A DNA stretch of 64,000 nucleotides from Costus lasius (taxonomy: Eukaryota > Streptophyta > Magnoliopsida > Zingiberales > Costaceae): contig JANVAS020000203.1 of assembly GCA_027563935.2 (NCBI GenBank), forward strand, positions 8,990,001 to 9,054,000. Reading direction: 5' to 3'. The notes under the pieces were generated by a model that did no database searches, was not told where the DNA came from, and saw nothing but the letters and a program-made list of their open reading frames with translations. The stretch's first letter is position 1; each line of letters starts with the position of its first letter. The position numbers and the translations under genes are program-made. Positions 22,877 through 33,904 of this stretch are shown here, piece by piece.

Positions 22877-23212
22877 AAAAATAAAAAGTGTGTATCTAAG
22901 TGGGTACATGCCATCTTCACAAAAAAAAAAAAAATCATGTGTGGAAAAAGATCTTGGAAACCTAATTCCTATAAACAAAAGCATGATAGATTTGAACTGA
23001 AAACTGGGTGAAATCATGAGATTGAAAATTCTATTTATTATACAAGTTGCAAAGTTTTATTTGATTGAATTGTAGATCTAAAGGGTTAAGTTATAAGGAT
23101 GATGTGTTTACTTGAAGTTTTGTGAAACAATTGATGAAATTTTTCATTCATGGGTTGTATTTTAGAAATTTATTGAGCATGAAAAGGTTATTCTTATGAT
23201 CAATTTTTGATT

Positions 23213-23232
23213 TTTGCTTGAGGACAAGCAAA
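23213..23232. other. Inverted repeat upstream of the C1 3' LTR
   Basis: TTTGCTTGAGGACAAGCAAA: 7-bp arms around a six-base loop, 18 bases before the 3' LTR. D has it at 29081-29098 in the same place. The expected polypurine tract after it is weak in both. Confidence 0.85.
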
Positions 23233-23250
23233 GTTTGAGCCTTATGTATT

Positions 23251-25040
23251 TGATGACACCGAAATTTATTCTAAATTTCATGCCATTTTATATTTCTTTT
23301 CGTGTCATATTCATTAACTTTTGCTTGTTTTTAAGCATTATTTGCTAAATATTACGGAATCTACAGAATTTCTTGTTTTTCATGAATTTCAGATAAAAGT
23401 GCCATGTTTTGATGGATTTTGAAGGATTTGAGCGCACGAATGGATTCAGGACGTTGAAACGAAGCCGCCCGCCAATTTTCATGCAAATCGGAGGGATTTT
23501 GAAAAATAAACCCTAGGTGTAATGGATATTACGGGTGTAATTTCTGCCCAAAAATATGGCTGTGCTATAAAAAATAACACAGGCCGTAATTTAGAGCAAT
23601 TTCCGACCAGAAAGTTAAGTTGATTTTACGGCACTACCGTAATTTATTTTACGGCCGTAATTTGCACCAGGTCGCGTGACTCTTACGGGCCGGAAACTTG
23701 CGAGGGCCATAACGTTTGATCTAGAGCTCCAAATTGAGATCTGAAAGATGTTCCGGACTCGTCTTTAAGTGGCGAAGACGTACGAAGTAGAAGGGAGAAC
23801 GTTTATCCAGTATCGAGGGAGAAATCGCCAGAGAGGCGGCTAGGGTTTGGCCTTGCTCTGAGAGGCATAGAGGGCACCTGTGGCCGAGATTTTCACGCAG
23901 AAGCTTCGCCTAGAGGAGGAGAAGACACCACAGAAGTTTCAGAGCGTTTGGAGTCCGATCATAAGAGGAATCAACAAAACAGCGGTGACAGCGCTGTTCA
24001 TCACGAAATTACGGGTGTAATTTACATTACACTCGTGTTGTAACGTTGTTTTCATCTTCTTCTTCTCTGATTTCTAATTGTTCTAAACTATGATTCATTG
24101 TATCTTCTTCTCCATGCGAGCTTAACATATTTTTGGGACATAGGGTCTAATCCCTTTGATTTTTAATGATTAGATAACTTTTTATTTCGTCATGATAATC
24201 TTTGCTGTGATAATTTTACTCTTGTGATAAATTGTGCTTAGATTCTCTATAATTGCATGTTATTAATTATGTTCTTAGAGTTTTCGCAATGAGATTGAAA
24301 GGTGATTTGCATGAGAGCTTGGACCCCTAGAATTGCATATTAGGATCCCTTCCCTAGGTTAGATCTAATTTGATCTGTTCTAGTAAATTAATTGTCATAA
24401 TTATAACATGAATCTATAGATCGAGTCTATTTGTCAAACGTGGAGATCTTGCACGAAAGTGAGGATCGGAACGTTGGAGATCCATGAGTAGAACTAGTGT
24501 AGAGACTCGGACGCACGACAGTGATCCTGAGATTCCACTAGAGATTATGAACCTAGAATTCGGATGCACGAAAGTGATCTTTGAATTCTCTGATTGATGA
24601 TTTACTTATCTTTAGCTTGGGATAAATCTTGCGTGAAAGTGAGGATTTATCTCTGTGTGATTGTCTGCACGAAAGTGAGATAATCCCTTTATAAAGTAAA
24701 TTAGGTCTTTATCGTAACAAGATTTGATTGACGAACCTTTTTATTTATATCTTATCATTGAAATTAAGGTGGATGAAACCCTAGTCCCATATTTATCTCT
24801 CTGATTATCTAAGTTCGTGTGTTTTCCATTATTACTTTGTACTAGAATCATTTCGCTTAGCTAGTAAGAATACCCCTATTTGGTACTTAACAATAAGGTC
24901 CCTATGGATTCGATACTTTTCTTTATTACTTCGATAGTTCCGTGCACTTGCGGAAGCCTATCAAGTTTTTGGCGCCGTTACTGGGGATTAGTCCAAGGTA
25001 CACACGTGCCAGACTTGTAGTGTTCCCTTTCGGGCTATCA
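23251..25040 (+). mobile_element. C1 3' LTR
   Basis: Starts TGATGACACC and ends 'tttcgggctatca' at 25040, after which D's leader resumes ('agttttcaatttg'). Length 1790 bp against 1789 for the 5' LTR. It includes the PBS-like sequence near its end with two changes (TTGCC to TTACT). Confidence 0.88.
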
Positions 25041-25155
25041 AGTTTTCAATTTGTTTATATATCTTTTAGTTACTTTTTTATATTTTTTATTTCTTTTAGT
25101 TGAAGTTTTTATTTGGTGCAGTGCTACTAATCTTTTTTTGTCAAGGTACTTGTTT

Positions 25156-27768
25156 ATGCCTAGGAATACTCGAACAAGGAAAATTGTTCCTGAAGACCCG
25201 GAGATAGAGCATACTTTCCGTCAAGTTAGAAGAAATTTGAAAAGACTTAAGCTCGAAGGACAATTATCTAACAGTCAAATGATGGAAGCCAATCACTCTC
25301 TGAAGGACTTTGCGGCACCCACCATCTATGGTGTGCACTCTAGCATATCGCGACTGGCTATCGAAGCTAATAACTTCGGCATCAAGCCGTCACTTGTACA
25401 AATGGTGCAATAGAACCAATTCAGTGGAGCAGCCACTGACGATCCTAACCTTCATTTATCTATTTTTTTAGAATGCTGTGACACTTTAAAAATTAATGAT
25501 GCTCACCCTAATGCTATAAAACTTAGACTTTTCCCTTTTTCTCTCAGGGATCGAGCCAGGGCGTGGTTACTATCTTTACTGCAGGCCTCTATCACAACGT
25601 GGGAACAATTATGTCAGGCATTTCTGTCGAAGTATTTCCCATCAAGCAAAACGGCCTAGCTCAGAAATCAAATCGCCAACTTTGCCCAATGAGAACGAGA
25701 GTCCCTTTGTGATGCATGGGATCGGTTCAAGGAATTACTGAGGATGTGCCCACACCACGGTCTACAGAAATGGGTACTTATTCATATATTTTATGGTGGT
25801 TTGCTTTACTAGACTAGACTTTTTGTAGATGCTGCTGCTGGTGGGGCACTAATGAACAAGAATGTCGATGACGCTATGAACTTGATTGAGGACATGGCAC
25901 TCAATCACTACCAATGGTCAGGAGAAAGAAGCCAACATGTAAGAGGCTCAGGTAAGTATGATTTGGATATGTTGAGTTCACTGGTGGCCAAGGCAGATTC
26001 ATTGTCACATAAATTTGATTCTATTAATGTATCTACCTCTAACTCTGTCACTTGTGAAGTTTGTGGAGTAATATGCCATTTTGCTAATGATTTCTATATC
26101 TTGAACACTCATTCAGATCAATTCAATTCTATTGGAAATTATAGGGATCAGAACGATCCCTACTCAAGCACATATGATCTGGGATGGAGAGATCACCCGA
26201 GTTTCTCCTACATGTTTAACCAAGGACAAGCCCCTCATGAAAATTTTTCTAATCCAAACTCTTCTTCTACTTTCAGGCCTCCTCCCGGAATGCAACCTCC
26301 ATTTGCCAATCAAAGACAGCCAGACCCACCTCACAGGTTGAGATTAGAGTCGATACTAGAGAGTTTCATGGCAAGTCAGATGAAGCAGACTGATACTATA
26401 AGTGAGCATATGCGCCAGCTAAACTCGAAAGTAGAGTCCATGTCCATTCATTATAAAGGCATTGATGATCAACTTAGTCAACTCACTCAACGGGTTGATG
26501 CATTCTCTAGATCTCAAGAGAAAGTCAGCCCCATCGAGCACAGTAATGCGATCATAAGGAGAAATGGAATCCAATTAGAAGATTTTAAAATGTCCGAACC
26601 TAAGGAAAGAACAGTGCAAGCTTCACCCGAAGGACTTTCACTTGAAGAGAACTCACCGGTCGACCCAGAGCCAGAGCAGCAAAACTCCAATGCACCAAAG
26701 GAGCATGTCTACATTCCACCTCCGCCATACAAACCGCCCATCCCTTTTCCTCAGCGTCTAGCTAAGGCTAAATTGGATCCGCAGTTTGGAAAATTTTTTG
26801 AGGTATTGAAGAAGCTCCACCTCAATATTCCTTTCATAGAGGCAATTTCTGAGATGCCCACCTATGCCAAGTTCCTTAAGGACATTATGACCAATAAAAG
26901 GAAAATAGAAGAATATGAAATGGTGGCATTGACAGGAGAATATACTGCAATCATTCAGAATCAGCTGCCTCTTAAACTTGAAGATCCTGGTAGTTTTTCC
27001 ATCTCATGTAGAATTGGCAACATCTCATTTGAAAGAGCACTTTTGCACTTAGGGGCCAGCGTCAGTATCATGCCGCTCTCTATCATTAAGAAGTTAGACT
27101 TGGGGGATCTGAAACCAACGTCTAAAGTTCTTCTGCTAGCAAACAGCTCTACACATCATCTAGTGGGAATTGTGGAGGATGTGCCCATTAAAGTCAGAGA
27201 ATTCTTCATTCCATTGGACTTCGTGGTTTTAGATATGATGGAGAATTCCAAACTTCCTCTTATATTGGGCAGGCCATTCCTCGCTACAGCCGGAGCTGTA
27301 ATAGATGTCAAACATGGAAAGTTGTCATTGAACATTAGTGAGAACATCCTAGAATTTAACCTATCTACTGATTATGAGAAATCATCCTTTTCAGGTTCTT
27401 GTTGTAGCGTTGAGGTGGTGGAAGAGAGTGTCAAATCATCAAGGGGCAAGAAGGGACAATTTGAAGAAGAGCTTGACAACTTGGATGGTCCAAATGAAAA
27501 TAAGGTGTTGGCTTATATGACATTGATAGATGATGGTATGGGAGTTGACCCTAAGAGAGTGCTACATGGAGAGCCTAAAGACAAGGAATTGAAGGGCATT
27601 GAGAGAACTTTAGAGTTTAAGTATCTTCTTGTTCCATATCATTTAAGAACAACAATAATTGTACTGTTGTATTTGATGTCCATCTTAATAGGTACAATTT
27701 TTAGGCGACGAAGAAAACGGAGACTACATGCCATTTATTTCGGCTCTGCTCCACCAAGACCACCATGA
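25156..27768 (+). pseudogene. D gag-protease, Athila type, four in-frame stops
   Basis: One frame of 870 codons from Met 25156 ('MPRNTRTRK') to the stop at 27768, interrupted by TAG 25411, TAG 25657, TGA 25690 and TAG 25810, with no frameshift. Residues about 95-240 carry the Athila/Tat capsid blocks 'LRLFPFSLRDRARAWL', 'ITTWEQLCQAFLSKYFP' and 'DAAAGGALM'. The zinc knuckle 'CEVCGVICHFANDF' has Phe for its last Cys. After a coiled-coil-like stretch and a Pro-rich linker comes an aspartic-protease domain (about residues 575-735): 'HLGASVSIMPLS', where the catalytic Asp is replaced by His, and 'LILGRPFLATAGAVIDV'. The frame ends in 'RRRRKRRLHAIYFG', akin to the C proteins' tail. RT, RNase H and integrase are missing. 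Inactive. Confidence 0.85.
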
Positions 27769-29119
27769 TTATTTTGACATTGGTCAAGCTAGTGACCATA
27801 AAGAAGCGCTTGTTGGGAGGCAACCCAACCTCTTATTTAGATTTCTAGTCTCTTATTTATTTTTGTCATTAAGTCTTTGTAGTTTTTCAAATTTTCTTTC
27901 ATATACATGCTTTTTAGGTTGTACCCAGCTGATGGAAATTTTTCTGAAATTTTTCAGGTACTTGCGAGCCATTCACGGTTGCACCCGTGTATCCATGCAC
28001 GGCCGTGAATCTCTCGCAACATTTTCTACACCTAGCGTGCTGTCATTGATGCAAAGCACAGATTTATGACCTTTAGGCGAGACTGTGTCGGCGCTAGGGA
28101 TGAGCATCATCGATTTCACCCATCACTTGGTCAGCTTTCTATTTTTCCAGTAGTTTACTTTAGTTAGTTTTCATTCGTCAGCTTTTGTTAGTGTACTTTC
28201 AATCTTAGTTGCATGTTTTAGCTTTCCACGTTGCACCAACATCTTTAGTGTCTTGCCCAACCCGTCTTTCCTTTATGCCATTTGCTTTGTCTTATAGTAT
28301 TGCATTGTTCTACGAGTACTTGGTTGGTTGTCATGGGAATCTCTTCTTTTCTTTGCCAATGGTCTATATTGGTTATGGTTTGCACTTATGATTCTTTGTT
28401 TTAATGTGGTTGAATGATGTAATTAAATTAATTCATTATTGGTATGACCTTGAAGAGTATGCTAGTTATTCTACCTTACCCTTAACATGCATCTCATGTG
28501 TAATGATCAATTGTATCTTGCTTCATAACTCTATTGTCCTTGTACACTTTGTCATGGGAATTAGAAATAAAAATAGTGGTACCGAAGTGTTCTTGTACAT
28601 TGCACATAGTACTTCCACTTGGCACTATTCTTAGCATCTTAATAGAAAAAGGGCTAGTGGTACCCAAGTTCCTTGTTCTTCACACTTGGCACTAACCCCT
28701 AAGTCTAAAATAATAATAGTGGTACCGAAGTGGTACCGAAGCAAAGCTTGGCACTTGGCACTGTATTTTTTTTAAAAAAAGAGGCACCACATAGGGACTA
28801 TGTGGTACTGATGCTATTTTCCCATGACTCGTTGTACAATTTTCTACTTTGTGAATGCTCGATCAATCATATCACTTATGTGAGATGTTCTGTAAAGATT
28901 TTTGGTACTGTCAATTTCGCATACTTTAATAGATTGTACTAGTGATATTTGATTTAATTGGCTTTCAATACTGCATTACAACCTGAAGACTTGTTGTGAT
29001 TAACCTACAACCTAAATAGACCACTTTAAGCTAGTTGAGATTCCCTATTTCATGTCATCACTGTGTTCTAGACAATTCAATTGCTTGAGGACAAGCAAAA
29101 CTTTAAGTCCGATGTATTT
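27769..29119 (+). other. D 3' non-coding region
   Basis: 1.35 kb. It holds the 'gcgcttgttgggaggcaacc' motif (about 27807-27826), a palindromic module TTCACGG...CCGTGAA (about 27974-28010), the AGTGGTACCGAAG/CTTGGCACT boxes (28574-28760) and the inverted repeat at 29081-29098 before the 3' LTR. Short frames here have no recognisable domain. In complete Athila elements pol would lie before this region. Confidence 0.7.
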
Positions 29120-30365
29120 TGATGACATGCAAATATACAATGTTTCGTTGCTTAATTTTATCATTGTTTCAGAGTAAAATGCAAGCTTTGTCTCATTTAT
29201 GCACTTAAATGCTTCATATTCTTCAGAACCTTCACTTTTCCTCTATTTTATTGAAATATAGATATTTTGACTCAAAATTGGTGGAATTTGAAAGATCTGA
29301 AGATATGGGACAATTCCTTATGATGAGACGAAGCTACACGTAAAATTTCATCCTAATCGGAGTCATCTACTCTCTTCACGGCCATGGGTGTGTATCCATG
29401 CACGGCCGTGCATGAGCTGACTACTCCAGGCTTCATCGAGCCATACACGGGCATGGGTGTGCATCCATTGACCACTGTGAAGAGTAAGTTTTCCAGCCAC
29501 CGAGCCGTGCACGGGCATGGCCATGCATCCATGCACGGCTGTGCATCGTCCCGCGCAACTTCGACAAGCGTCCGACTTTTCCCCCATGACAAAGTGGATT
29601 TTGCTGAAATTTTGTGGAGACCTTCCAAACTTAGCTACACACATTTTGGGACTGAAATCATTGGATTTGATCAAGCGGTTGCGGAGAACGAAGTGAAAGG
29701 GCGACAACCTAGGGTTTTGGGGTGATTTTCTGGGCGACAACACTATTCCGGCGCGATTCTTCCTTCGTTCCGCCGTGGATCTTCGTGCTGGGCCTTCTTC
29801 CATCAAGGATCTAACCTTCCCTTTGGTTTGAATTCATTTACATGAGAGATTTGATGTATTCCACGATGTATATGATAGCGTAAACTCTCTTTTCGGGGTT
29901 TGGGCGTAGCCCATTGTATGAATGTTGAATGTTATGACTTGATATATATATTTCTCTATTTATCTTTGTTCTTATTCATGTCTATGATGTTTTCATTTAT
30001 GTTTATGTACTGGCCATATGTATGTTTGCTTTAGATGTTGTGAGATGGACTGAGAGGTGAACCACAATCATCGGAACCCCTTAGATTGAACTGGTGATTT
30101 CGTTTGGCGAGAGCACTCGAAAACACCCGAGGAACCCTAATCCTTCACATAACCCGTTAGATCCGCTTAACCCGGTAAGCCACGAGAGTAGGAGACTTGG
30201 GTTAAGTCAGATACCGGACCGTGTCTTGAGAGGGAGCGCGTTTGTACCCTAAGAAGGATTACCTTGAGAACTTAGATAAAACTCAATTAGAACATCAAGC
30301 CTTAACATTTCTTCATGTTTCAGTGTGGCGAAACCTGATACCCCAAATCTCTCTCATAGACTTAA
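29120..30365 (+). mobile_element. D 3' LTR, truncated by F
   Basis: Starts TGATGACATG and follows the 5' LTR to 'tcatagacttaa' at 30365, lacking the last ~215 bases. Three palindromic modules lie at 29375-29413, 29435-29482 and 29503-29548, for example 'cacggccgtgcatgag'. It retains about 430 bases that the 5' LTR has lost. Confidence 0.88.
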
Positions 30366-31512
30366 TGATGTGGGGTGGAGACACGTGATGAGCAAACTAG
30401 AAAAAAAAGTAATTAAAATCTAAAAATACAGTAAGCAGCCAGAAATATAGTGCTATAGAAATTAATCAGTTAAGAAATCTAGCTATGCGTTGTAGAAGGA
30501 TCCATTCAATGAATATTTAAACCAATTAAACCAAATTGTAGACCAAGACTTGTTCTTTTGAAGCACGTCAAATTAGATAGTGGACTCCTTCTTGAGCATA
30601 TAAATTTAGTGCAACCAATATAGCTAGTCAGATCAGTAAATTAAAATTGCTCATAAATGTTTTAGATTGCAAATTTTGCAATGCCTGTTAGATTGAACTG
30701 TTGAACCTGGGCTTGCATCAACTAGTCCAAATGAAAGTACAAGATTTGTGCTTCATTCAAGATACTTGTTGCACCAATTGCTTAAAGAACCTGCATAAAT
30801 AACACTATTTAGATTAGTTGTGAAAACGAATGCAGGAGTTAAATTATTCATCAAACGTTGCTATGTCTTGTAGCATGTTCTAGTCCATCTGGATCATCGC
30901 AACTAATCCGAATGATAGAAGATGTTTTGGTCTTTCTATTGGTTCCAAGGATCAGAGCTGGAGGCTTCTCCGAACATGTTTAAAACCTGCAAAATTAATC
31001 TTAATCAGATTAATAATATGGCAAAGCAGGAGACATGAGGCAACAATTCTGGAAAAAACAGAGGGAAGCTGGCTGATTACGTTCGTCGTCGGGAGGAAGA
31101 GAGGCGGCGCAGGCGGGGTTGTTTAGACTGGGAACTCTGCCAGGATGTGATTGACGGGGTTGGAGCGGCGGAGGCGTCGAATCGGCGACGGCGAAGGCAG
31201 AGCAAAGTAAATCCTCGAAACAGCGGACTTGGGTGAAAGCAGGGGAGATTGCGAACGGAGCAGGGGAAGTCACCAGTAGTCGTAGAAGGCACAAACACTA
31301 AACCTGCTACAACTAGGAATCCTCGTGATGGTGACGAAGGTGTGGCCAGAGTTTATGGGCGGACGGTGGCCGGTTAGAGGAGAACGAGGCTTAGTGGCGG
31401 ATCTAGGGCGGAAGTAGGGCGCGAACAGGGGATCTCAAAGGGAGTTCATGGACGAAGAAACTATTTCATTCATCAAAACATTCTGCTGATTACAAAGTTC
31501 ATATGTGATACC
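30366..31512. mobile_element. F: unidentified insertion cut by B2
   Basis: It begins TGATGTGGGG exactly where homology to D's LTR stops and ends where B2's LTR begins (31513), so it is an insertion in D and the host of B2. The first 650 bases are AT-rich; 31070-31440 is G+C-rich with many CpG sites. Short minus-strand frames (31010-31298) are rich in Pro, Ser and Arg without a domain. It may be the first part of an LTR in either orientation; no second copy is in the window. Confidence 0.4.
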
Positions 31513-31932
31513 TGTTGGGAAACCCTGGGGATTTTAAAATTTTACAAACAAGCACAGCGGAAGCAATCCCCGAAATAGGCCAGTCCCAAAAACCCAGAAG
31601 ATCGAGTCTTGCGAGGAGATCGACATAGTGAGTAGGAGATGATACCTTGATGCAAATTAAGCGATGCGATGCGGGCACCCAAATATGCGCCCTCTGTAGT
31701 CTCGAACACAGCCGAACCTTGAATCCTCTTCTTCCACGCCCGGTGCTAGCCTCGGGAAGAAGATCCACGCCTTTGGGAGACTTCCTCAATCACTTGCGCC
31801 AACTCCAGAGGAGATGCCAAGGAGAGGAGGTGGAGCTTCGTCGGAGTCCAACTCTTGAAGCACTCCACCAAGATCCGAACCGGAATCAACCGAAGCCAAA
31901 GTCCAACTTTGGAGCGGAGGTCGCCAAGGAAC
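31513..31932 (-). mobile_element. B2 3' LTR, distal part (left of B1)
   Basis: On the plus strand it starts TGTTGGGAAACCC, the reverse complement of the B LTR end. Reverse-complement matches to B1's LTR include the region of 'cttcttccacgcc' and 'gcgccctctgtagtc'. The last five bases GGAAC are one copy of B1's TSD. Confidence 0.9.
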
Positions 31933-33891
31933 TGTTGGTGTATATGCCCTAGGACCTAGTTTTGGTCAACTTATGTACTACTTGACTCTGATATTTATAT
32001 ATCATTCTGGCATTGTCGTTATCATTGTTTGACTACACCTGCGATTGTGTACTTACATGATAATGTCCCTGGAGACAGATTGGATCTGTGCTCGAATTAT
32101 AATCCCCAGTCGATGTACCTTAGTGGATATGGGACAGCTATGGTACTTGTGAGACTGGTATGTGGGCTGGTTAGGCACATGGTGCTAACGCAGACACATG
32201 GGTATATCATTGGGGATATACTGGATAGACCCGCTATGAGGCTATGACTTGGTGTCATGAGTTATCCTAATAAGTGACAGGAGATGCATTGATCCCTTGA
32301 CTTGAGGTCATTAATCGTTCTATATGGTTAGGGACTTGCTTTGATACAACCTAACACCTTGCCGTAGCTGGGAGGTCATAACGGTTGTTATTGAGCATGT
32401 CACGACCCATATGAGAAGATCAATGGACAGACATAGGATTTGCCCCTTCCCTAAGGAAGTATGATATCCATGGAGCTCCTTTATGGTTCTATGACTGAGA
32501 GTGTATGGCCATACCCAGGTAAGAACCTATTTTAGTCATAGCCATGTGATTGGATGAAAACAAGTGGTGACACACTTGTCCAATCGGATATCAGTACGGC
32601 AAAGAGACTGTAATGCATCTGTACCTAGTTGCGATGATGGGGATGTCGATGTCGATATCCATTCCAACGACCTGGGTAGCAGCAATGCACTGCTAGGTGC
32701 CACTCACTGCTTGTGATGACCTTTGGTCAGCACTGCCAGCGTCAGAGGAACCTACAGGGTCGCACACCTTGATACTTGAGTTCTCGTATTGATCGGGAAG
32801 CCTTATGATCGAGTTATTGGATAACTCGGATCTAATTGGGAGATTTCATCAGCGCCAATGGGCCTGATGAGATGGAAGAATGTTATTGGAGCCAAACTTC
32901 ATTTTTGGCAGGTTGACCCGTATTTGACCATGGTTGGTCACATTTGGATTAGGGTTGCATTGGATTGGATCCAAGTGCTTAATCAACCTATGCAATGATG
33001 TTTGGGCTAGCTCATTATCCAATGAGGCCCAATAACAAGTTCTCATGAAGAGATGAGAGGCTAAAAGGGTATAATGGGGAGAAACATGAACCATTAGGCG
33101 CCTAGGGGCATAATGGGGTCATGTTGGCGCCTTTGCTTCATTATGGAAGTAAAGGGCACCTCCCCCTCTCTTCCTAGGATGGAATGCATGCCTCTATGGC
33201 ATTGCTTGAGGCGCAAGGCAAGGCCTTGGCGCACAAGGAAAGGCGTGGGAACAAAAGGTAAGGTTGAATGAGAATTATGGAAATGTCTTGGAGACTTTCC
33301 TTATCTCAAACCTCCTCATCCTAGCCCTACACTTGTCATGATCCTAGCCATTACCCTAACCGCCTCTTGCCCTATAAATATGACCCTAGTCGCCCCTTCT
33401 TGTGTGCGAATTAATTCCTTGAAGGCGTGAACACAAGGAGAGGGGCGAGTGCTTGGAGCAAGGGCGCATCTTCCTTCTTCCATAACCGCAAGCCACTTCT
33501 TCCTTTCCTCTTGGCGCAAGGAACATTAGTGCTTGGCGTTTTTGGATAGTCCTCCTTCTTCTCTTGGCGGATCATCTCTCTTGGTGGCGCAAGTGAAGTA
33601 GAGTATCTCCCGAAGGCTTGGATCTTCTTCCAGAGGCTAGCACTGGGCGTGGAAGAAGATAACTCAAGAGATCCGTGTGTGCGAGACTGCAGAGGGCGAA
33701 CACTTGGGCGCCTTCATTGACATCGCACTACATTGCTCTTAAGGTATTTCCTAACTAATCGTGTCGACTCCCTTGCATGCGATCTTCACTGGGTTTTTGG
33801 GACCGGCCTGTTTCGGGGACATTCTTCCGCTGCGAAAAATGTATGTCCATAACTCTGAAAAATTGTAAAATGTCCCCGGGGTTTCCCAACA
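31933..33891 (+). mobile_element. B1 5' LTR
   Basis: Starts TGTTGGTGTATATGCCC and ends 'ccccggggtttcccaaca'. U3 landmarks are GTATGGCCATAC (32503-32514) and the hairpin GTGATGACC-ttt-GGTCAGCAC (32713-32733). A TATA box is at 33372-33381. A 72-codon frame at 32029-32247 is repeated in the 3' LTR but has no domain; I do not call it a gene. Confidence 0.96.
33372..33381 (+). promoter_or_regulatory. TATA box of the B1 5' LTR
   Basis: CTATAAATAT, about 520 bases before the LTR end, in a CT-rich context ('cgcctcttgccc'). The same box is in the 3' LTR at 40619-40628. Confidence 0.8.
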
Positions 33892-33892
33892 G

Positions 33893-33904
33893 TGGTATCA
33901 GAGT
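33893..33904 (+). promoter_or_regulatory. B1 primer-binding site (tRNA-iMet)
   Basis: TGGTATCAGAGT, one base after the 5' LTR end. TGGTATCAGAGC is the complement of the plant initiator tRNA-Met 3' end, the usual copia primer; the twelfth base differs. Confidence 0.9.

Larger units (their letters stand above)
20896..23250 (+). other. C1 3' non-coding region
   Basis: 2.35 kb with no credible gene. It contains the 'cacttctttggaggcaaccc' motif near 20910, a poly-A run at 21000, the hairpin at 21891-21913, two copies of a 60-base repeat (22722-22782 and 22817-22876) and an inverted repeat just before the 3' LTR. Short frames inside are low-complexity. Confidence 0.7.
17292..25040 (+). mobile_element. 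C1: complete non-autonomous Athila/Tat-type element
   Basis: Two LTRs of 1789 and 1790 bp (17292-19080, 23251-25040) flank a 4170-bp interior holding a PBS, one broken reading frame and a long non-coding region ending in a hairpin before the 3' LTR. It lies in D's leader: D's PBS and leader are on the left, D's gag on the right. Target duplication is imperfect: ATTTT on the left (17287-17291), AGTTT on the right (25041-25045). The LTRs differ at about 23 of the first 335 bases, so it is clearly older than B1. It lacks protease, RT and integrase and must have been moved in trans. Confidence 0.88.
14554..30365 (+). mobile_element. D: non-autonomous Athila/Tat-type Ty3/gypsy element with two nested insertions
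   Basis: Both LTRs start TGATGACATG (14554 and 29120). The order is 5' LTR, tRNA-Asp-type PBS, leader, gag-protease frame, non-coding 3' region with the 'gcgcttgttgggaggcaaccc' motif, inverted-repeat/PPT zone, 3' LTR. There is no RT, RNase H or integrase. Two later insertions split it: solo LTR A3 in its 5' LTR and the complete C1 in its leader. The 3' LTR is cut at 30365 by F. Without the insertions D would be about 6.4 kb. Confidence 0.85.

Noticed and set aside
29363..29806. 147-codon minus-strand frame and overlapping frames in D's 3' LTR
   Set aside because: Three frames are open over the same palindromic GC-rich modules; none matches a known domain or persists in the 5' LTR.
31010..31298. 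Overlapping minus-strand frames rich in Pro, Arg and Ser
   Set aside because: Two different frames of the same CpG-rich DNA are open, with no recognisable domain; composition explains the lack of stops.
32029..32247. 72-codon frame found twice (also 39276-39494), nearly identical
   Set aside because: The two copies are the two LTRs of B1; similarity comes from LTR duplication and there is no domain.
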